Shown here: positions 8,421 through 16,875 of the stretch, in pieces
How the letters are laid out: the number at the start of each line of letters is the position of its first letter
How positions within the stretch are numbered: position 1 is the first letter of the stretch
Origin: Chloroflexota bacterium
GTDB taxonomy: Bacteria; Chloroflexota; Dehalococcoidia; SM23-28-2; RBG-16-64-32
DNA length: 55,566 nucleotides
Reading direction: 5' to 3'
Assembly: GCA_022574655.1 (NCBI GenBank)
Contig: JACZRQ010000004.1
Coordinates: 1-55,566 of the forward strand
Program-made: the position numbers and the translations under genes
Notes under the pieces: generated by a model
What the model saw: the letters and a program-made list of their open reading frames with translations, nothing else
Databases searched by the model: none
Told to the model about the DNA's origin: nothing

Positions 8421-9920
8421 ATGAGCGTATCGATTCCGACAGCAGGACCCCTTGGGGCGCAGCGGGCGCCCGCTATCAACGCGAGTGCGTCCGAGGCTCC
8501 GAAGGACACTCTTATCTCACAACGGAGTCTCCCGCTGACCGTCTTGATTGCCGTGGTGATCGGTACTGGGGCGGGATTGTTCGCCCTGGGGCTGGCCAGC
8601 ATCGGTACGCTCGACTGGGAGGCGATCGTGGTCCTGGGGCTGCTCGCGGCCCTCGCGGAGCGGCTCAACGTCAGCCTCTACGGCGACGCGCGGCTGTCGC
8701 TTGCCTTCGTACCAATCTTTGCGGCCCTTATACTGTTCGGTCTCCCCGGGCTGGTGATCGTTGGGCCGTTGAGCACCATCTCATCGGCCTTCCAGAAGAA
8801 GAGGCCCATCTACAAAATCGCCTTCAACGCGGGAACGCTCATCCTGTCCGGCGCCGTCACGATTCCCATTTTCCGGACGCTGAGTCCTTCGATAGGCGCG
8901 GACGCCTGGCCGGCAGTCCTGGCGCCGGCGGCGTTGGCAGCGGCCATCAACTTCCTCGTGAACAGCCTCCTGGTCGCTGGAGCTGTAGCCCTGAGTACCA
9001 AGAGTGGATTGGCCCGCGTATGGAGCGAACACTTCGGTTGGTTGGGGCCGCACTACGTCCTTCTCGGTATTCTGGGGCTTACGATCGCCACGGCGTACGC
9101 AATCATGGGTGTCTGGGGTATCGCCGTGTTCCTCGCGCCGGTGCTGATGACGCTGCTATCGTTCAAGCAGTACGTCGATAAGACCACCGGTAACGTCCTG
9201 GAGCTGCGGCGCACGAACAAGGACCTCGAACAGGCACATATTGAGACCACACAGGCAATGGAGCAGTTGGGTCGAGCGTACGAGGGCACTCTTCGCTCGT
9301 TGGCTTCGGCGCTTGACGCGCGAGATACGGAGACCGGCGGTCACTCGGCTCGCGTCGCGGCCCTGACGATGGCCGTTGCTGAGGAGATGGGCATGGTTCG
9401 CGATAGCGATGAATGGCGGACCCTTGAACGCGGGGCTCTCCTTCACGACGTCGGCAAGATCGCGGTACCCGATCACATCCTGCGCAAGCCCGCAGCACTG
9501 GACCCGGACGAATGGGACATCATGCGTAAGCACCCGCTTGCCGGCTTCGAAATCCTTCGCTCGGTCGAGTTCCTCCGGGATGCCGCAGACATCGTACTGG
9601 CGCACCACGAGAACTTCGATGGTTCTGGCTATCCGGCGGGACTCGCCGGCGAATCGATACCGCTCGGTGCACGCATCTTCGCGGTAGGCGATGCTTTTGA
9701 CGCCATGACGCAGGACCGCCCTTACCGAAAGGGAAGGCCGACTGAGGAAGCGCTCGCCGAGATTCTCCGCTGCAGCGGATCGCAGTTCGATCCTCAGGCT
9801 GTGAGCGCCTTCCTTAGCGTTTACCGTAAGAAGTTCGTGCGGGAAGACAGCTCGCTGCCGAACCTCAGTGAGAGCGTTAAGGAAGCGATCCTCGAAGCCG
9901 CGGGCATGGAGAGTAACTGA
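8421..9920 (+). CDS. Membrane-anchored HD-GYP phosphodiesterase
   Basis: A 499-residue protein. Residues ~35-250 form several membrane helices, a short coiled coil follows (~255-290), and the HD-GYP domain occupies the rest. HD-GYP marks: GGHSARVA, LLHDVGKIAVP, the HHENFDGSGYP motif that names the family, and FAVGDAFDAMTQDRPYRKG. The family hydrolyses c-di-GMP to pGpG/GMP using a two- or three-metal centre whose His/Asp ligands are present. The N-terminal membrane region is closely repeated as a separate gene directly downstream (TGATG overlap at 9920), which suggests a two-subunit or decoy sensor. An effect on motility or matrix is a reasonable guess only; no c-di-GMP synthase (GGDEF) is visible in the window. 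Confidence 0.87.
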   Translation: MSVSIPTAGPLGAQRAPAINASASEAPKDTLISQRSLPLTVLIAVVIGTGAGLFALGLASIGTLDWEAIVVLGLLAALAERLNVSLYGDARLSLAFVPIFAALILFGLPGLVIVGPLSTISSAFQKKRPIYKIAFNAGTLILSGAVTIPIFRTLSPSIGADAWPAVLAPAALAAAINFLVNSLLVAGAVALSTKSGLARVWSEHFGWLGPHYVLLGILGLTIATAYAIMGVWGIAVFLAPVLMTLLSFKQYVDKTTGNVLELRRTNKDLEQAHIETTQAMEQLGRAYEGTLRSLASALDARDTETGGHSARVAALTMAVAEEMGMVRDSDEWRTLERGALLHDVGKIAVPDHILRKPAALDPDEWDIMRKHPLAGFEILRSVEFLRDAADIVLAHHENFDGSGYPAGLAGESIPLGARIFAVGDAFDAMTQDRPYRKGRPTEEALAEILRCSGSQFDPQAVSAFLSVYRKKFVREDSSLPNLSESVKEAILEAAGMESN

Positions 9921-10618
9921 TGACGCCATCGCGTAATTCGACTCTTTCGGCGTTCGTTGCCTTCGTCGCTGCGGGCGGCGTCGCTGTACTCGCTGCCGCC
10001 GTGATGCAGTGGGAGACCGATGAGTTCGGGCTGATCCTGGCTCTCGCCGGTCTCGCGGTCTTCTTCGAGTTCTTCGACTTTGCTCCCTTCCCCAACAGCC
10101 GCGTCTCGCTTTCCGTAGCGGCGATCATCGCCGCGGCCGCGGTTGGCGGGTTCACCGGCGTAGCGGTAGTTGGCTCTGCGTCTGTTGCCGCTCAGTACAC
10201 GGCCCATCGCAAGCCGTTCATGAAGGTTGCCTTCAACGAAGGTACGCTTCTGCTTTCGGGTGCGGCCGCCGTAGGTGCGTTCGAGGCGTTTGGTACTGGC
10301 TATGGATCAACTGCCTGGCCAGGCGTGCTGGCTCCGGCCCTCGCGGCGGGCGCCGCATTCTTCGCGATCAACTCCGGACTTGTCGCGATTGCGATCTCCA
10401 TCGACAAGAGCGCGAACGTGTTCCGCGTCTGGTCGGAGGCGTTCGCTTGGCTCACACCACACTACGTCCTCGTCGGGGTGATCGCCGTCACGATGGCGAC
10501 CGCCTACGATGAATGGGGCCTCGTCGGGACAGGCCTGCCGCTTGTGCCGCTGGCGATGATCTGGCTGATCGTTAGACAGGGCCCGCTGCGGCCTCAGACC
10601 TCAGACGCCAGCGCCTAG
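9920..10618 (+). CDS. Stand-alone membrane sensor domain, paralogue of HD-GYP N-terminus
   Basis: A 232-residue membrane protein with about seven hydrophobic segments. It matches the N-terminal part of the preceding HD-GYP protein in several blocks: KVAFNEGTLLLSGA against KIAFNAGTLILSGA, AWPGVLAPA against AWPAVLAPA, RVWSEAFAWLTPHYVL against RVWSEHFGWLGPHYVL, and ATAYDEWG against ATAYAIMG. It ends just after the last helix, with no catalytic domain. Its ATG overlaps the upstream stop, so it is translationally coupled. It may pair with the HD-GYP protein in the membrane or be the product of duplication followed by loss of the output domain. No enzyme activity is expected. Confidence 0.75.
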   Translation: MTPSRNSTLSAFVAFVAAGGVAVLAAAVMQWETDEFGLILALAGLAVFFEFFDFAPFPNSRVSLSVAAIIAAAAVGGFTGVAVVGSASVAAQYTAHRKPFMKVAFNEGTLLLSGAAAVGAFEAFGTGYGSTAWPGVLAPALAAGAAFFAINSGLVAIAISIDKSANVFRVWSEAFAWLTPHYVLVGVIAVTMATAYDEWGLVGTGLPLVPLAMIWLIVRQGPLRPQTSDASA

Positions 10619-10690
10619 ATCGGGCGAAGCCGATTCGAGCCGAGCGCTTGCGTGCGTCAGCTTGCTTTAGCAACTTCCGCGTTTAACCCC

Positions 10691-10720
10691 TTGACAAACG
10701 TTTAGTATTGAACGTTTAAT
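10691..10720 (+). promoter_or_regulatory. Promoter of the MarR/aromatic operon
   Basis: A consensus TTGACA (10691-10696) and a TTTAAT (10715-10720) are separated by 18 bases. A start of transcription about 7 bases later would fall at 10727-10731, on or next to the ATG of the marR-like gene. That, with the lack of a ribosome site, implies a leaderless message. The palindromic operator covers the whole spacer and -10. Confidence 0.6.
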
Positions 10721-10728
10721 ACTAAACG
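10699..10728. promoter_or_regulatory. Perfect palindromic operator (MarR site)
   Basis: Arms CGTTTAGTATT (10699-10709) and AATACTAAACG (10718-10728) are exact reverse complements with an 8-base spacer (GAACGTTT). It lies between -35 and start codon, two bases before the marR-like ATG, so a bound dimer would block RNA polymerase. The block AACGTTTA also occurs twice as a direct repeat. Autoregulation by the adjacent MarR protein is inferred from position. Confidence 0.85.
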
Positions 10729-10730
10729 AT

Positions 10731-11279
10731 ATGGACGACTCGCTCCTCACAACGCTTGAGCAAAACCTGCGTACCTTCTTCGGGGACCGCGATGTCGACC
10801 TCGACGCGCAGGCCGTTGTCTACACGCTCTCGCATGCTGGACGCGACGTAATCCTGACGATGGAGTCCGCCGTGCTCCGTCCGCGAGGCCTCACCTACGC
10901 CGGTTTCGTCCTGCTGATGTCTGTCTGGATCAGCGGCCCGCTGGAGACGCGCGCCCTCGCCGCCGTCCAGCGTGTCACCAAGGGCGCTATCGTCAGCTCG
11001 GTCAACCAACTTGAACGGCTTGGCCTCGTGGGCCGCATCCGGTCGCAGATCGATCGTCGCCTCGTCAGCGTAGAGCTGACCGGCGAAGGCCGTGCCCTGA
11101 TAGAGGAAGTACAGCGTGAGTGGCACGAAATGGAACGTGAGATGAGCAATGTGCTTTCACAGACGGAGCGTAGACAGTTCGTCGAGGTACTTCGAAAGAT
11201 CACTGCCCGCGCACAAACGATCCGTAAACGCAATCAGGCGAGGAAATCGAACGCCCCAAAGGATGCTGCAGTAGCGTAA
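10731..11279 (+). CDS. MarR-family transcriptional regulator
   Basis: A 182-residue regulator. Helices at both ends form the dimer region, and a winged helix lies in the middle (LTYAGFVLLMSVW ... TKGAIVSSVNQLERLGLVGRI, with wing IDRRLVSVELTGEGRALIEEV). This is the standard MarR layout, slightly longer than the usual 140-160 because of a basic C-terminal tail. It is the first gene of a run that encodes an FAD hydroxylase and a ring-cleavage dioxygenase, so its ligand is probably the aromatic substrate or a ring-cleavage intermediate. It starts immediately after a perfect palindrome that overlaps its own promoter, which points to self-repression and co-repression of the genes behind it. Confidence 0.9.
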   Translation: MDDSLLTTLEQNLRTFFGDRDVDLDAQAVVYTLSHAGRDVILTMESAVLRPRGLTYAGFVLLMSVWISGPLETRALAAVQRVTKGAIVSSVNQLERLGLVGRIRSQIDRRLVSVELTGEGRALIEEVQREWHEMEREMSNVLSQTERRQFVEVLRKITARAQTIRKRNQARKSNAPKDAAVA

Positions 11280-11295
11280 GCGAAGGAGGAACGCT

Positions 11296-12228
11296 ATGGC
11301 TCTTCATCGAATGAACTCCGTCACGCTCGGTGTGCCGAACGTCAAGGAGACCGCCGAATTCTACCGCGACTTCAACCTCACGGAGACCACGCCCGGCGTC
11401 TTCGCGAGCGCCGACGGTGGTGACCAGCTCAAGCTCGTCCACTCGCCGATCAGGCGTCTGGTCGAACTGAACGTCGGTGCAGAGTCGCCTGACGACGTTG
11501 GCCGCATCGAATCGCAGCTCGCCGCCATCGACATCGCCGTCGAACGGACGGAGCTTGGCATCGCAGCTGTCGATCCCGGCACAGGCGTTCGCGTCAGCGT
11601 CGAAGTCGCCGCGCCGCTCCTTCAGGACCCGGTGCCGGCGACGCCGTACAACGGGCCAGGACGCGACGACAGGACCGGCCGCTCTCCGCGTCTAGTAGCG
11701 GAGGGTCAGAAAAAGGAGGCGCGCCCGCGCAAGCTCGGACACGCTGTCCTCGGCACCACGGAGCTGGACGCCAGCCGCCGCTTCTTCATGGACGGCATCG
11801 GCTTCAAACTGAGCGACGAGGTCAAGAACGCTGCCTGCTTTCTCCGCTGCTCGACCGATCACCATAACCTCCTCATCCAGCGGGCGCCGGTCCAGTTCCT
11901 GCATCACACCTCCTGGCAGGTGGCGGATATCGATGAGATCGGCCTCGGCGCACAGGCGGTGCTGGAGAAAGACCCGGCGCGGCACGCCTGGGGGTTCGGG
12001 CGCCATCACATCGGCTCCAACTTCTTCTGGTACTTCCGCGATCCCGCCGGTAACTTCTGCGAGTACTACTCCGACATGGACGTTATCGCTGACGATCAGC
12101 TTTGGGATCCTGGTGTGTTCGAAGGGCCTCAAACGCTCTACTCCTGGGGACCGCCGCCGCCACCCTCGTTCCTCCGCCCGGATGACCTCGCCGAGCTAAT
12201 GGCCGGTCTCCATTCGAGCAAGGCGTAG
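11296..12228 (+). CDS. Extradiol ring-cleavage dioxygenase (VOC/type I)
   Basis: A 310-residue two-module vicinal-oxygen-chelate protein. The N-terminal module (~1-110) is non-catalytic. The C-terminal module carries the metal ligands expected for the 2-His-1-carboxylate Fe(II) site: His in KLGHAVLGT, His in LHHTSWQV, and Glu in GNFCEYYSDMD. Such enzymes split catechols next to the hydroxyls using O2. The length matches catechol 2,3-dioxygenase relatives. GAAGGAGGAACGCT before ATG is a strong ribosome site. It lies between marR and the AhpD/FAH-type genes and four bases before the next start, so it is in one operon. A glyoxalase-type activity is the alternative, but the conserved second-shell HH pair and context favour ring cleavage. 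Confidence 0.82.
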   Translation: MALHRMNSVTLGVPNVKETAEFYRDFNLTETTPGVFASADGGDQLKLVHSPIRRLVELNVGAESPDDVGRIESQLAAIDIAVERTELGIAAVDPGTGVRVSVEVAAPLLQDPVPATPYNGPGRDDRTGRSPRLVAEGQKKEARPRKLGHAVLGTTELDASRRFFMDGIGFKLSDEVKNAACFLRCSTDHHNLLIQRAPVQFLHHTSWQVADIDEIGLGAQAVLEKDPARHAWGFGRHHIGSNFFWYFRDPAGNFCEYYSDMDVIADDQLWDPGVFEGPQTLYSWGPPPPPSFLRPDDLAELMAGLHSSKA

Positions 12229-12231
12229 ACG

Positions 12232-12825
12232 ATGCCAAACGTTCAACCTCTGAACCGAGAAGACCTCGCGGAGTTCGAGCCTGTCTTCCAGTTGGCCGAA
12301 GCAACGATGGGCTTCGTGCCACGCAGCATGCTGACGATGGGCCGTCGACCTGACATCCTGCGCAACTTCGCTGCCCTCACCATCACGGTGATGGGGGGCG
12401 GTACCGTAAATCGCGACCTCAAGCAGCTCATCGCGATGATCGCCAGCGTCTCCGCTGGCTGTCGCTACTGCCAGGCGCACACCGGTGCCAGCGCGGCCCG
12501 CGCCGGTGCCTCGCTGGAGAAGGTTGAGGCCGTCTTCGACTTCGAGACGAGCCCGCTCTTCGACGACGCCGAACGCGCCGCGCTCCGGATCGCCCGCGAC
12601 GCAGGGCTCGTCCCGAACGCCACGACGCCGGAGCATTTCACAGACCTCCGCCAGCATTTCAACGACGAAGAGATCGTCGAGATCGTCGCCACAGTCAGCC
12701 TTTTCGGCTGGCTCAATCGCTGGAACGACACCATGGCCACCGAACTCGAAGAAGAACCGACGATTTTCGCCTCAGGCGCCCTCGCGGGCCACGGTTGGGA
12801 AGCCGGAAAGCACGGCGGCGAATAG
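12232..12825 (+). CDS. Carboxymuconolactone decarboxylase/AhpD-family protein
   Basis: A 197-residue all-helical AhpD-fold protein. The redox motif Cys-x-x-Cys-x-x-x-His is present in SAGCRYCQAHTG, preceded by the typical LKQLIAMIASV helix. The CxxC pair indicates the peroxidase/AhpD branch rather than a true 4-carboxymuconolactone decarboxylase, which usually lacks both cysteines. In a ring-cleavage operon it may protect the Fe(II) dioxygenase from peroxide, or act on a lactone; both are inference. It starts three bases after the dioxygenase stop and precedes the FAH-type gene by 12 bases. Confidence 0.82.
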   Translation: MPNVQPLNREDLAEFEPVFQLAEATMGFVPRSMLTMGRRPDILRNFAALTITVMGGGTVNRDLKQLIAMIASVSAGCRYCQAHTGASAARAGASLEKVEAVFDFETSPLFDDAERAALRIARDAGLVPNATTPEHFTDLRQHFNDEEIVEIVATVSLFGWLNRWNDTMATELEEEPTIFASGALAGHGWEAGKHGGE

Positions 12826-12837
12826 GAAGAAGAGGTC

Positions 12838-13707
12838 ATGAAACTCGTAACTTTCACCCAGAACGGATCCACCCGAATCGGAGCGATGTCGGGAGACGAT
12901 GCGATCGTTGACTTGAACGCGGTCGATGCCTCGCTGCCGGCCACGATGCTCGATCTTCTCGCCGGGGGCGATGAAGCGATGGAGCGCGCGCGAGCGGCTT
13001 CGGGCAGCGATGCAACCATACCGCTATCCGAAGTCACGCTTGAAGCACCGATTGGTCGTCCCGGAAAGGCTTTGGCGGTCGGCCTCAACTACCGCGATCA
13101 TGCGGAAGAGTCCGGCCAGGAGATACCGAAGCACCCGGTCGTCTTTGCCAAAGTCACCACCTGCATCACTGGGCCCGGAAAGCCGATACACGTACCCCGC
13201 GTCAGCCGCGCCGTCGATTGGGAGGGCGAGATGTGCATCGTCATCGGCAAGAACGCTCGCTACGTGGCCAAGGACGACGTCCAGGACTACATCGCCGGAT
13301 ACATGGTCGGCAACGATGTCTCTGTTCGCGACTGGCAGTTCCACTCGCCGACGTGGATGACGGGCAAAGGCTTCGACACGCACGGACCGATCGGGCCGTG
13401 GCTCGTCACGCGAGATGAGGTGGATGGCTCCCACCTCGAAGTGAAGACGTTCGTTAACGACGAACTGAAGCAGGAGTCCAACACAAACCAGCTCATCTTC
13501 GGCGTAGGAGACATAATCGAGTACCTATCTGCTGCCTGCACGCTTGAGCCCGGCGACGTCATCTTCACCGGTACTCCGGCGGGCGTCGGCGTCGCCCGTC
13601 GTCCGCCGCAGTTCCTTGAGGCCGGCGACACAGTCCGCGTCGAGATAGAGGGCCTTGGCGTGCTGGAGAATCCGGTAATCGAAGAACCGCGGGGAGCCGC
13701 ATCGTGA
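12838..13707 (+). CDS. Fumarylacetoacetate hydrolase-family enzyme
   Basis: A 289-residue FAH-superfamily protein. A short N-terminal domain (~70 residues) is followed by the catalytic beta-roll: ALAVGLNYRDHAEE, then HPVVFAKVTTC, the DWEGEMCIVIGK metal-ligand region, GYMVGNDVSVRDWQ, KGFDTHGPIGPW and GDVIFTGTPAGVG. Acidic metal ligands (E-x-E and D) are all in place. Members hydrolyse or decarboxylate the diketo acids produced by ring cleavage (fumarylpyruvate, 2-oxo-hept-3-ene-dioate). That fits the dioxygenase two genes upstream, although the exact substrate is unknown. An A/G-rich ribosome site (AGGAAGAAGAGGTC) precedes ATG. The stop overlaps the next start by four bases (GTGA). Confidence 0.88.
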   Translation: MKLVTFTQNGSTRIGAMSGDDAIVDLNAVDASLPATMLDLLAGGDEAMERARAASGSDATIPLSEVTLEAPIGRPGKALAVGLNYRDHAEESGQEIPKHPVVFAKVTTCITGPGKPIHVPRVSRAVDWEGEMCIVIGKNARYVAKDDVQDYIAGYMVGNDVSVRDWQFHSPTWMTGKGFDTHGPIGPWLVTRDEVDGSHLEVKTFVNDELKQESNTNQLIFGVGDIIEYLSAACTLEPGDVIFTGTPAGVGVARRPPQFLEAGDTVRVEIEGLGVLENPVIEEPRGAAS

Positions 13708-14711
13708 CCATCTCTAGCGCGGAACGTCTCGAGTACACAGAGATACCCGAGCGCGCCGTCGCCTTGTTCGCCGAAGAGCGCCAACGGATGGCGCAGCTCC
13801 CCGATCGCCTGGCGAAGTTCGCCTCGGTCGCTCCCCGCGACGGCGACAAGGACGGCGACGTCGAACTCGTCGGTGAGACTGAGGTCGTCCACCGCTTCGT
13901 CGAGGCAGAGGGCGATAGCGAGACCGTCCGCTGGCACTACGTCGAAGCGGGCGAAGGTGAGTCTATCGTCTTTCTCCACGGTCTCCCGGAGTCCTGGTTC
14001 ATGTGGCATCGTCAGATCGATGCCCTCGCCTCCAGCCATCGCGTGATCGCTATCGATCTCAAGGGCTACGGGCAGTCGGACAAGCGTACCGGCGACTATC
14101 GGCAGGAGGGCGTCGCCGAGCAGCTCCTCGCGCTTCTCGACAAGCTCAACGTCGACCGTTTCAACCTCGTCACACACGATCGCGGTAGCGTCATCGCCGA
14201 TTACCTCGGCGCGAACAACCCGTCGCGCGTCCTGCGCTACCTGCGTGGCGAACAGCACCTCTACCACTTCCACCCCGATCTCGCGCCTCAGGAACTGCTT
14301 TTCACGGACCCGGCTCGCAGCGTTATCCTCGGACAGCCGCATAGTATTGTCCTGGGCGCTTACACGAGCATCGCCCACTATCCAATCGACGACGATGACG
14401 TTTCTCGTACGATCCAGGAGTTCAGCTACCCCAAGATCGGTTGGGCCGTCCCCCGATACTTCGGCTCATCGTCGTTCCGCAAAGAATGGATCGATCGTCG
14501 CACCCGCCTTATGCAGGCGTGGGACTTCCCCGTCTTGATCATGGAGGGGACTCACGATTCGCGGCAGCCGCGCGAGTTCTACGAAGGCGTGGAGCAGCAC
14601 ATGCCTGACGCCAAGGTCGCGTTGATCGACGCCGGCCACTTCTACGTATTCGAAAACCCCACTGAGACGACAACCGTCATCTCCAGCTTCCTCGCGGACC
14701 CTCTCCCGTGA
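13704..14711 (+). CDS. Alpha/beta hydrolase with Asp nucleophile (epoxide hydrolase/dehalogenase-like)
   Basis: 335 residues with a GTG start overlapping the previous stop by four bases. An N-terminal helical extension (~70 residues) precedes the fold. The oxyanion motif is HGLPESWFMWHRQ. The nucleophile elbow reads VTHDRGSV, so the nucleophile is Asp instead of Ser, as in epoxide hydrolases and haloalkane/fluoroacetate dehalogenases. An acidic residue (GTHDSRQP) and His (IDAGHFYVFENP) complete the triad. In a catabolic operon it could open an epoxide or remove a halide from an aromatic by-product. It is unlikely to be the classical Ser-dependent meta-cleavage hydrolase. The following gene again overlaps by four bases. 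Confidence 0.82.
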   Translation: MTISSAERLEYTEIPERAVALFAEERQRMAQLPDRLAKFASVAPRDGDKDGDVELVGETEVVHRFVEAEGDSETVRWHYVEAGEGESIVFLHGLPESWFMWHRQIDALASSHRVIAIDLKGYGQSDKRTGDYRQEGVAEQLLALLDKLNVDRFNLVTHDRGSVIADYLGANNPSRVLRYLRGEQHLYHFHPDLAPQELLFTDPARSVILGQPHSIVLGAYTSIAHYPIDDDDVSRTIQEFSYPKIGWAVPRYFGSSSFRKEWIDRRTRLMQAWDFPVLIMEGTHDSRQPREFYEGVEQHMPDAKVALIDAGHFYVFENPTETTTVISSFLADPLP

Positions 14712-16300
14712 GCGACAACCGGTACGACGTCATCGTTGTCGGCTACGGCCCGGTTGGGCAGATCGCCGCCAACCTGCTCGGTCAGGCGGGCATGCGCGTC
14801 GCCGTCTACGAGACAGCGACCGGAATCTACGATCTCCCACGCGCGGTCGGCTTCGATGCGGAGATAATGCGCGTCTTCCAGTCCGTCGGTTTGGCGGAGG
14901 CGATCCTGCCCTCGACGACTCCGATCAAGGGATACGACTTCGTGACCGGAGATGGAGAGAAGCTCTTCGGGTTCGACCCGCCGCAACCGCCAACGTTTAG
15001 CGGCTGGGCCAGCAACTATATGTTCTACCAACCGGAGCTTGAGGCCGCGCTGCGGTCCGGCGTCGAGCGCTTTTCGAGTGTACAAGTACATACCGGTCAT
15101 GAGGTCATCGATATCCGTCAGAACGACTCGGGTGTCGAAGTCGACGTGCGGGAACTCAGCACCGAAGCAGAGTCCACCGTCAGTGCTGACTACGTCATCG
15201 GCTGCGACGGTGGGCGCAGCATCACCCGCAAGATCGTCGGCACCGGACTGGAGGATCTCAACTTCAACCAGCCGTGGTTAGTCATCGATGTCATGCTCAA
15301 ACGCGATGTGGATCTTCCGGACCATGCGACTCAGATCTGCGAGCCCACCCGGCCAACGACGTTCATTCCCTCGCGCGGCAACCACCGCCGCTGGGAGTTC
15401 ATGCTCATGCCCGGCGACGATCCCGAGTCGATCTCCAGCACTGACCGTGTCTGGGAGCTCCTGAGCCCGTGGATTGGCTCCGGCGACGCCGACGTCATCC
15501 GCGCCGTCGTCTATACGTTCCATGCCCTGATCGCGGACCGCTGGCGGGACCGTCGCGTACTGCTCGCGGGCGACGCCGCGCATCAGATGCCGCCGTTCCT
15601 CGGCCAGGGGATGTGCTCCGGCATCCGGGACGCCGCGAACCTCGCCTGGAAACTCGACCTCGTTTGCCGTGGCTCGGCTTCGGACGCGTTACTCGACACG
15701 TACCAGCTCGAGCGCTCTCCGCACGTGCGGGCGATCACTGAGCGGGCGATGCATCTCGGTAGCATCATCCAGACATCTGATCCAGAAATAGCGAAGGTCC
15801 GTGACGAAAGGTTCCGTTCAGCACCGGGGCGTAGATTCACCATCGACGACGACACCGGCCCTCTCAAGCAGCGACTGCCCGGACTCAATGCTGGCGTGAT
15901 CGATCGAGTCTCGGACGACTCTCGCGTCGGTCAGCTCTTTCCGCAGGGCCTCGTAGCGCTGCCGGACGGCGACGAAGCGTTGCTCGACGACGTGATCGGG
16001 CAGCGGTTCGCGATCGTCGTCGCTGAGGAAGCCGCCTCGTCGAATCCGCAGCCTGCCTTCGGCGTCGCGTCTTTCATCTCGCCGGCTCTGATCACCTTGA
16101 CCTCCAGCGAGACGGGAGCCTCAGACGGTTGGACACGAGTAGCAGATCGGACGGGTGTGGTCACAGAATGGCTCAACGGCGCGATAGCCGTCGTCCGCCC
16201 CGATCGATACGTCTACGGAATAGCCTCGAACGTCGGGGAACTGTCAGCGCTCACAGGATCGCTCCGTCAGCAATTGCTACGAACGGAAGCCCACGTCTAG
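14708..16300 (+). CDS. FAD-dependent aromatic hydroxylase (MhpA/PheA-like)
   Basis: A 530-residue class A flavoprotein monooxygenase with a GTG start and GTGA overlap. FAD motifs: GxGxxG in VVGYGPVGQIAANLL, the DG motif in VIGCDGGRSITRK, and the GD motif in VLLAGDAAHQMPPFLGQG followed by GIRDAANLAWKL. The C-terminal thioredoxin-like region seen in phenol and 3-(3-hydroxyphenyl)propionate hydroxylases is present (residues ~400-530). It would add a hydroxyl to a phenolic ring with NAD(P)H and O2, creating the catechol for the dioxygenase of this operon. The conserved PPFLGQGMCSGIRDAANL block resembles MhpA more than PobA. The substrate remains unproven. Confidence 0.88.
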   Translation: MSDNRYDVIVVGYGPVGQIAANLLGQAGMRVAVYETATGIYDLPRAVGFDAEIMRVFQSVGLAEAILPSTTPIKGYDFVTGDGEKLFGFDPPQPPTFSGWASNYMFYQPELEAALRSGVERFSSVQVHTGHEVIDIRQNDSGVEVDVRELSTEAESTVSADYVIGCDGGRSITRKIVGTGLEDLNFNQPWLVIDVMLKRDVDLPDHATQICEPTRPTTFIPSRGNHRRWEFMLMPGDDPESISSTDRVWELLSPWIGSGDADVIRAVVYTFHALIADRWRDRRVLLAGDAAHQMPPFLGQGMCSGIRDAANLAWKLDLVCRGSASDALLDTYQLERSPHVRAITERAMHLGSIIQTSDPEIAKVRDERFRSAPGRRFTIDDDTGPLKQRLPGLNAGVIDRVSDDSRVGQLFPQGLVALPDGDEALLDDVIGQRFAIVVAEEAASSNPQPAFGVASFISPALITLTSSETGASDGWTRVADRTGVVTEWLNGAIAVVRPDRYVYGIASNVGELSALTGSLRQQLLRTEAHV

Positions 16301-16312
16301 TCAGGAGGAACC

Positions 16313-16723
16313 ATGACCCCCGAAGAACGAAAGAAACTTCTCGAGGAGAACCGCTACTGCGTCGTCGGATACAACCGCAACGAAGGCCCGCCGGCGCTCT
16401 CACCCGTCTACTACGTGATGGACGGTGACGACATCCTCATCTCCACCCAGGCCGGCCGTGCCAAGGGGAGAGTGCTGGCGCGGAACCCAGAGGTCTCCGT
16501 GTGCATCCTCTCCGAGAAGCACCCGTCCGCTCCGTACATAACCGTCTACGGCCGCGCGAAGATCGAGAAGGAGGGCGCCGTCGACCTGATGATGCGCATC
16601 GGTGGCGTGATGACCGGCTCCCCCGTATCAGAGGCTGTGCGCCCCGCTATCGAGAAGCGGGCCGAAGAAGAAGGCCGTGTCGTCCTGCGAATCTCCCCCG
16701 AAAGCTACATCGGCCGCGACTAG
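16313..16723 (+). CDS. PPOX-class, probably F420/flavin-dependent oxidoreductase
   Basis: 136 residues with the split-barrel FMN-binding fold of the pyridoxamine-phosphate-oxidase-like family: PPALSPVYYVMDGDDILIST, then AGRAKGRVLARNPEVSVCI and YITVYGRAKIE. These three stretches are the usual markers of the short PPOX class that uses F420 in actinobacteria and Chloroflexota. The cofactor (F420, FMN or haem) cannot be fixed from sequence. AGGAGG stands before ATG, 12 bases after the hydroxylase stop, so it is probably the last gene of the aromatic operon. Confidence 0.8.
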   Translation: MTPEERKKLLEENRYCVVGYNRNEGPPALSPVYYVMDGDDILISTQAGRAKGRVLARNPEVSVCILSEKHPSAPYITVYGRAKIEKEGAVDLMMRIGGVMTGSPVSEAVRPAIEKRAEEEGRVVLRISPESYIGRD

Positions 16724-16875
16724 ACCCGGAATCGGTAACGCTGAGCCCGCTGGCAGCATGGGCGTGAACATCTCTAGATACGATGCCGACAGGTGGCTTC
16801 GTACACTTCCGGCGTTGCAACGCTTTACGCCGATATCGACTCTAATCATGCGGCTACCAGAGCCGATGGGGGACG

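Noticed and set aside
8067-8424. Several long open frames on both strands over the subtilase tail
   Set aside because: They arise because a 15-base repeat has no stops in any frame; only the plus frame ending at 8383 belongs to a protein with a signal peptide and protease motifs.
13704-14711. Classical meta-cleavage-product hydrolase
   Set aside because: The nucleophile elbow has Asp (THDRGS), not Ser, so an epoxide hydrolase/dehalogenase-like mechanism is more likely.
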